DNA of 64,000 nt from Saccharothrix obliqua. Its GTDB lineage: Bacteria > Actinomycetota > Actinomycetes > Mycobacteriales > Pseudonocardiaceae. Position numbers and translations under genes: made by a program. The stretch covers positions 124,001 to 188,000 of the forward strand of contig NZ_JAHXGQ010000012.1 of NCBI RefSeq assembly GCF_019375475.1, given 5' to 3'. Below are positions 60,393-64,000 of the stretch, in pieces (the first letter of the stretch is position 1; each line of letters opens with the position of its first letter). Under the pieces are notes generated by a model that made no database searches, was not told the origin of the DNA, and saw nothing but the letters and a program-made list of their open reading frames with translations.

Positions 60393-61787
60393 GTGGCTGC
60401 ACCCACCACAACCCGCCCGCCGTCGGCCTACGGCCTGCGGCTCGGTCTGCTGGCGCTGGCCCAGTTCATCGTCGCCCTGGACTTCAACATCGTGTACGTG
60501 GCGCTGCCGGACATCGGCCGCCACGTCGGCTTCAGCATCCAGTCGCTGCAATGGGTCGTGAGCGCGTACGTGGTGGTGCTGGGCGGTTTCCTGCTGTTCG
60601 GCGGCCGGGCCGCGGACCGGTTGGGCACCCGTCGGATGTTCGTCATCGGCGCGGCGCTGTACGCGATCGCCTCACTGGTGGGCGGTCTGGCCACCGATCC
60701 CGGGGTGCTCATCGCGGGCCGGGCGGTGCAGGGCGTCGGTGGCGCGTTGCTCACCCCCGCCACGCTGCGGTTGATCTTCACCAACTTCACCGAGGGTCCC
60801 GAGCGCAACCGCGCGTTCGCCACGTGGGGCGCGGCGGGCAGCGCGGGGCTCTCGGCGGGCGCGTTGCTGGGTGGCGTGCTCACGAACTACCTGGGCTGGG
60901 AGTGGGTGTTCTTCGTCAACGTCCCGCTGGGCCTGTTCGCCGCCTTCGCCGCGCCCTCGGTGTTCGCGCCCGACCAGCCGCGTCCGGGCGACCAGGGCGG
61001 TTTCGACCTGCCGGGCGCGATCATCGCCACGCTCGGCGCGTCCGCCGTGGTGTTCGGTCTGGTCAACGGCCCCGAGGCGGGCTGGCTCTCGGTGCAGGGC
61101 GTCTGGGCCCTCGCGGCGGGCCTGGCGCTGCTGGCCGCGTTCCTGGTCGTCGAGTCGCGCACCGGCACGCCGCTGATGCCGCTGCGGTTGTTCCGGGTGC
61201 GGGGGCTCGGCGTGTCCATGGGCGTGGCGTTCACCTTCCAAGGCGCCACCGCCGCCGTGTACTACCTGCTGACCACCTACTTCCAGGACGTCCTCGGCTA
61301 CTCGCCGCTGGCCGCGGGCCTGGCGTTCCTGCCGCCCACGCTGGTGTCGATGGTGGTCGCGTTGAGCCTCACCGCCCGGCTGCTCACCAGGTGGGGCATC
61401 CGCCGCACGCTCGCGGTCGGCCTGCTGATCACCGCGATCGGCACGCTCGGCGCGGTCGCGGCGTTCAGCGCCACCGGCTCGTACTGGGCGTTGCTGCCCG
61501 GCCTGGTGCTGTGGGGCTTCGGCGGCGGACTGGCGTTCTCGCCGATGTTCGCCGCGGCGGGCGTCGGCGTGGCGCCGCTGGAGCAGGGCGTCGCCTCCGC
61601 GATGGCCAACACCAGCAGGCAGATCGGCGGCTCGGTCGGTCTCGCGCTCCTCGTCGCGCTGGTCAACGCCGGCATCCCGGGCGGCGTCGCCGGCCTGCGG
61701 GTCGGCGGCTGGTTCGCCGTCGCCACCACCCTCGTCAGCGCCGCCATCGCGTTGGTGCTCCGGAAACCCGAGCGCGCCACCGCCTGA
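60393..61787 (+). CDS. MFS exporter, DHA2 type, of the polyketide cluster
   Basis: A 464-residue transporter with about 14 helices. The loop motif is GGRAADRLGTRRMFVIG, and the motif-C-like region is GSAGLSAGALLGGVLTN. It should export the cluster product or confer self-resistance using the proton gradient. The GTG at 60393 follows AAAGAGGG. It has a promoter separate from the PKS operons and is followed after 28 bases by the KASIII-like gene. Confidence 0.9.
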   Translation: MAAPTTTRPPSAYGLRLGLLALAQFIVALDFNIVYVALPDIGRHVGFSIQSLQWVVSAYVVVLGGFLLFGGRAADRLGTRRMFVIGAALYAIASLVGGLATDPGVLIAGRAVQGVGGALLTPATLRLIFTNFTEGPERNRAFATWGAAGSAGLSAGALLGGVLTNYLGWEWVFFVNVPLGLFAAFAAPSVFAPDQPRPGDQGGFDLPGAIIATLGASAVVFGLVNGPEAGWLSVQGVWALAAGLALLAAFLVVESRTGTPLMPLRLFRVRGLGVSMGVAFTFQGATAAVYYLLTTYFQDVLGYSPLAAGLAFLPPTLVSMVVALSLTARLLTRWGIRRTLAVGLLITAIGTLGAVAAFSATGSYWALLPGLVLWGFGGGLAFSPMFAAAGVGVAPLEQGVASAMANTSRQIGGSVGLALLVALVNAGIPGGVAGLRVGGWFAVATTLVSAAIALVLRKPERATA

Positions 61788-61815
61788 TCCGCCTTCCGGC
61801 TAAGGAGAAACCCGA

Positions 61816-62862
61816 ATGCAGTGGGACGAGGTATACGTCAGCTCGGCCGCCGTGTGGCTGGGGGAGAAGGAAGACGTGCGGGACGCCGTCGCCGCCGGTC
61901 GGTACGACGCCGAGGAGGCGGCCGAGGACGACTTCGCCTCGGTCCGCGTCGCGGGCGACATCTCCGCCGCGGACATGGCCGTGACGGCGGCCGAGCGCGC
62001 CCTCGCGCGGTCCGGTGTGGACCCCGTGCACTTCGACCTGATCGTGCACGCCAGCGTCGGCTTCCAGGGCCTGGACCACTGGTCCCCGGCCCAGTACATC
62101 CAGGCCCGCACGGTCGGCGGCTCCGCCTCGGCGGTGGAGGTCAAGCAGGCGTCCAACGGCGGGCTGGCCGCGCTGGAGCTGACCGCGGCGTTCCTGTCCG
62201 CGCGCAAGGCGCCCAGCGCGGCGCTGCTCACCACCGCCGACAAGTACGACCTGCCCGCGTTCGACCGCTACCGGTCCGATAAGGGCCTCACCCGCGGCGA
62301 CGGCGCGACGGCCCTGGTGCTCAGCCGGGCGGGCGGCACGGCGCGCCTGCTGTCCACCGCGGTGCTCAGCGACACCACGCACGAAGCCCTCTACCGCGGC
62401 GACCGGCCGTGGGGTGACGCGTACGGGCACGACGGGCACCCGGTGGACATGCGCCGCCGCCGCGCCGAGTACCTGGCGAACGGCGTCGACATCTGGAAGC
62501 TCATCGAGTCGGCCAACCTCAAGCAGCAGGAGGCGATCCAGACGGCGTTGAAGGACGCCCGGATCGACAGCGGCGACGTCGCGTGGTGGGTGTTCCCCAA
62601 CGCCGGCCGCGGCGTGGTCGACTGGGACCTGCGGCGGCGCGACTTCGGCGTCGAGGAGTCGCGCTCGCTCTGGTCGTGGGGCCGGACCGTCGGCCACATC
62701 GGCGCGGGCGACCAGGCGGCCGGCCTGACGCGGCTGCTGGAGACGGGTGCGGCCAGGAAGGGCGACCACGTCGTGCTCGCCGGCATCGGCGCGGGCTTCA
62801 CGTTCGGCTGCGCCGTCGTGCGGGTGCTCGACGAGCCGACCTGGTCCACGACGGCCGACTAG
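61816..62862 (+). CDS. KASIII-like acyltransferase with altered catalytic residues (CerJ/DpsC-type)
   Basis: A 348-residue thiolase-fold protein related to FabH and to the acyl-transferring KASIII-like enzymes of antibiotic clusters. At the catalytic-cysteine position it has Ser (VKQASNGGL, S113). The usual VPHQAN histidine position reads FPNAGRG (N262), and the YGN segment reads WGRTVGHIGAG. So none of the three classical triad residues is in its normal form. Ser in place of Cys is known from DpsC-type enzymes. A condensing role is unlikely. Ester- or amide-forming transfer of an acyl group to the polyketide, or a non-catalytic partner, is more plausible. AAGGAG precedes the ATG by nine bases. 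Its stop overlaps the convergent HxlR gene. Confidence 0.8.
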   Translation: MQWDEVYVSSAAVWLGEKEDVRDAVAAGRYDAEEAAEDDFASVRVAGDISAADMAVTAAERALARSGVDPVHFDLIVHASVGFQGLDHWSPAQYIQARTVGGSASAVEVKQASNGGLAALELTAAFLSARKAPSAALLTTADKYDLPAFDRYRSDKGLTRGDGATALVLSRAGGTARLLSTAVLSDTTHEALYRGDRPWGDAYGHDGHPVDMRRRRAEYLANGVDIWKLIESANLKQQEAIQTALKDARIDSGDVAWWVFPNAGRGVVDWDLRRRDFGVEESRSLWSWGRTVGHIGAGDQAAGLTRLLETGAARKGDHVVLAGIGAGFTFGCAVVRVLDEPTWSTTAD

Positions 62863-63251
62863 TCGTCGCGGCTGTTGGCCTGGTCGTACTCGGCACGGGC
62901 GGCGGAGATGTTGCCCCGGTTGCGCCGCGCCCAGTCGGCCAGCCGCTCCAGCGGGTCGTGCAACTCGCGCGACATCTCCGTGCCGGTGTACTCGACCTTG
63001 GGCGGGACGGTGGCGTACACCTTGCGCACGATCAGGCCGTCCCGTTCGAGGTTGCGCAGGGTCAGCGTGAGCATCCGCCTGCTGATCCCCTCGATCCGGC
63101 GCTCCAGGTCGGTGAACCGCACCGGCCCCTGCGCGGTCGCCAGGATGATCTGCACGCTCCACTTGCCGCCCACGCGGTCGATCACCTCGCGGATCGGGCA
63201 CGCCACGTCGTGAATGGCCTCGTCGGTCACACCGGTGTTCCCCTGGGACAT
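62859..63251 (-). CDS. HxlR-family (winged-helix) transcriptional regulator
   Basis: A 130-residue MarR-like winged-helix regulator of the HxlR type: ACPIREVIDRVGGKWSVQII near residues 17-36 and the recognition region RFTDLERRIEGISRRMLTLT at about 44-63. The cysteine in ACPI can be a redox or aldehyde sensor in this family. ATG at 63251, with GGAAGGAGG upstream. It is divergent from the DUF427 gene and convergent with the KASIII-like gene. The first codons are duplicated upstream of the MFS gene, which hints that it controls that promoter or once had a twin there. Confidence 0.9.
   Translation of the reverse strand: MSQGNTGVTDEAIHDVACPIREVIDRVGGKWSVQIILATAQGPVRFTDLERRIEGISRRMLTLTLRNLERDGLIVRKVYATVPPKVEYTGTEMSRELHDPLERLADWARRNRGNISAARAEYDQANSRDD
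63228..63250. repeat. 23-bp segment of the HxlR start duplicated at 60292-60314
   Basis: Intact copy of the repeat described upstream of the MFS gene; here it is coding sequence for the N-terminus of the regulator. Confidence 0.75.
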
Positions 63252-63360
63252 GGATGTCCCTCCTTCCCCAGCCCCCACCCATCGCAGAAAATGCGGTCGG
63301 TAACAGAACGTTTCCCAAGGGTAGCGGTTGTGCCCCAAGGCGTGTCGAAGAGGAATAACC

Positions 63361-64000
63361 TTGCCGAAGTACACCGAGCTGAGCTGGGAGCCCACCGAGC
63401 GCTGGGTTCGCGGTACGAAGGGCGACGTCACCGTCGTCGACAGCACGCACGCGGTCCTGGTCCGCGACCCGGACCGCTACACGCCGCTGTACGCGTTCCC
63501 CAAGGACGAGGTCCGGGCGGACCTGCTGCGCCCCGCCGCCGATCCGCCTCCCGGCGCGCACGCGTTCTACGACCTCGTGGTGGGTGACGTGGTGGTGCCG
63601 AACGCCGCGTGGACCTACGCCGAAGACGAGTTGGCCGACTACGTGGCCTTCGAGTGGTTCCGCCGCGACGACGTCCTGGACCACTGGTACGAGGAGGACG
63701 AGGAGGTCTTCACGACCGCGCGCGACCCCCTCCACCGGGTCGACGCGATCCGCAGCACGCGGCACGTCAGGGTCACCATCGACGGCCGGGTGGTCGCCGA
63801 GTCCAGCCGTCCCGTGCTGGTGTTCGAAACCGGCATCCCGGCGCGCTACTACCTGCCGCCGGAGGACGTGCGCCTGGACCTGTTCTCGCGCACCGGGTCG
63901 CGCACCGGCTGCCCGTACAAGGGATTCGCCTCGTACTGGACCTACATCGGCGGCGACGAGCCGCGGGTGGACGTGGCGTGGGCCTACCTCGACCCGACAC
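63361..64000 (+). CDS. DUF427-domain protein (partial, runs off the window)
   Basis: From a TTG at 63361 (GAGGAATAACC upstream) the frame stays open to the window end, 213 residues. It contains a DUF427-type beta-barrel repeated twice: WVRGTKGDVTVVDSTHAVLV with YAFPKDEV, and VRVTIDGRVVAESSRPVLVF with RYYLPPEDVRLDL. Conserved segments are TGCPYKGFASYW and VAWAYLDP. The family is widespread in actinobacteria and its biochemical role is not established. It is divergent from the HxlR regulator, which may control it. The TTG start is the only in-frame candidate near the ribosome binding site. Confidence 0.82.
   Translation, partial: MPKYTELSWEPTERWVRGTKGDVTVVDSTHAVLVRDPDRYTPLYAFPKDEVRADLLRPAADPPPGAHAFYDLVVGDVVVPNAAWTYAEDELADYVAFEWFRRDDVLDHWYEEDEEVFTTARDPLHRVDAIRSTRHVRVTIDGRVVAESSRPVLVFETGIPARYYLPPEDVRLDLFSRTGSRTGCPYKGFASYWTYIGGDEPRVDVAWAYLDPT

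Noticed and set aside
58255-60411. 718-codon minus-strand frame across the ACAD and P450 genes
   Set aside because: Shadow frame. Its first residues include the HxlR-start copy, reported separately, but the rest is antisense.

Overview
The window is very GC-rich. Genes overlap by ATGA/GTGA, GTG starts are common, and the families present (AfsR-like regulator, LAL regulator, SigK/RskA, modular type I PKS) point to a filamentous actinomycete, most likely of the Pseudonocardiaceae type (Saccharothrix, Lentzea or Actinosynnema-like). The genus is an inference from gene content only. No tRNA, rRNA, CRISPR array or intact insertion sequence was seen.

Region 1 (1-31 kb) is accessory or housekeeping. 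It starts with a translationally coupled set: a fold-III PLP decarboxylase, an SbnA/CysK-like enzyme and a MATE exporter, possibly the tail of a siderophore-type cluster. Then come a methyltransferase, an adenosine deaminase broken by a frameshift, an AfsR-like regulator, an ABC ATPase with a permease that is also frameshifted, an EF-hand protein, a TetR/esterase pair around a perfect inverted repeat, and a TetR-controlled pair of ABC half-transporters. At 19-24.5 kb lies an intact sigK-rskA module with a membrane molybdopterin oxidoreductase, an MPT83-like fasciclin lipoprotein and a CHRD protein. Two near-identical putative SigK promoters sit before sigK and before the fasciclin gene. A decayed amidohydrolase, a HAF-repeat secreted protein, an MFS exporter with its XRE regulator, and a secreted PQQ-type propeller protein follow.

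Region 2 (31.8-63.3 kb) is a compact type I polyketide cluster. A LAL activator (31831) precedes an alkylmalonyl-CoA cassette (CCR, KASIII, 3-hydroxyacyl-CoA dehydrogenase). Three PKS proteins follow: KSQ-AT-ACP-KS-AT-DH-KR-ACP, KS-AT-ACP and KS-AT-KR(inactive)-ACP-TE. After them come an FAD monooxygenase, a dead acyl-CoA carboxylase beta-subunit fragment, P450, acyl-CoA-dehydrogenase-like protein, P450, and then MFS exporter, KASIII-like acyltransferase and HxlR regulator. The domains predict acetyl starter, (alkyl)malonyl with KR+DH, malonyl unreduced, (alkyl)malonyl unreduced. That chain is a tetraketide 3,5-diketo thioester suited to release as a 6-alkenyl-4-hydroxy-2-pyrone, which the tailoring oxygenases would then decorate.

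The least expected signals are as follows. (a) The element TAGGGG-N8-GGGTTGG sits at fixed distance from a TAGCNT box upstream of CCR, the first P450 and the acyl-CoA-dehydrogenase gene, and is probably the LAL activator site. (b) Key residues are missing in several tailoring enzymes: the I-helix acid-Thr pair in both P450s, the catalytic Glu of the ACAD, and Cys/His of the KASIII-like protein. (c) A tandem repeat has grown from the ACP leader in the loading-module linker. (d) Remnants of lost genes remain: a PccB-like N-terminus, and an HxlR gene start copied upstream of the MFS gene.
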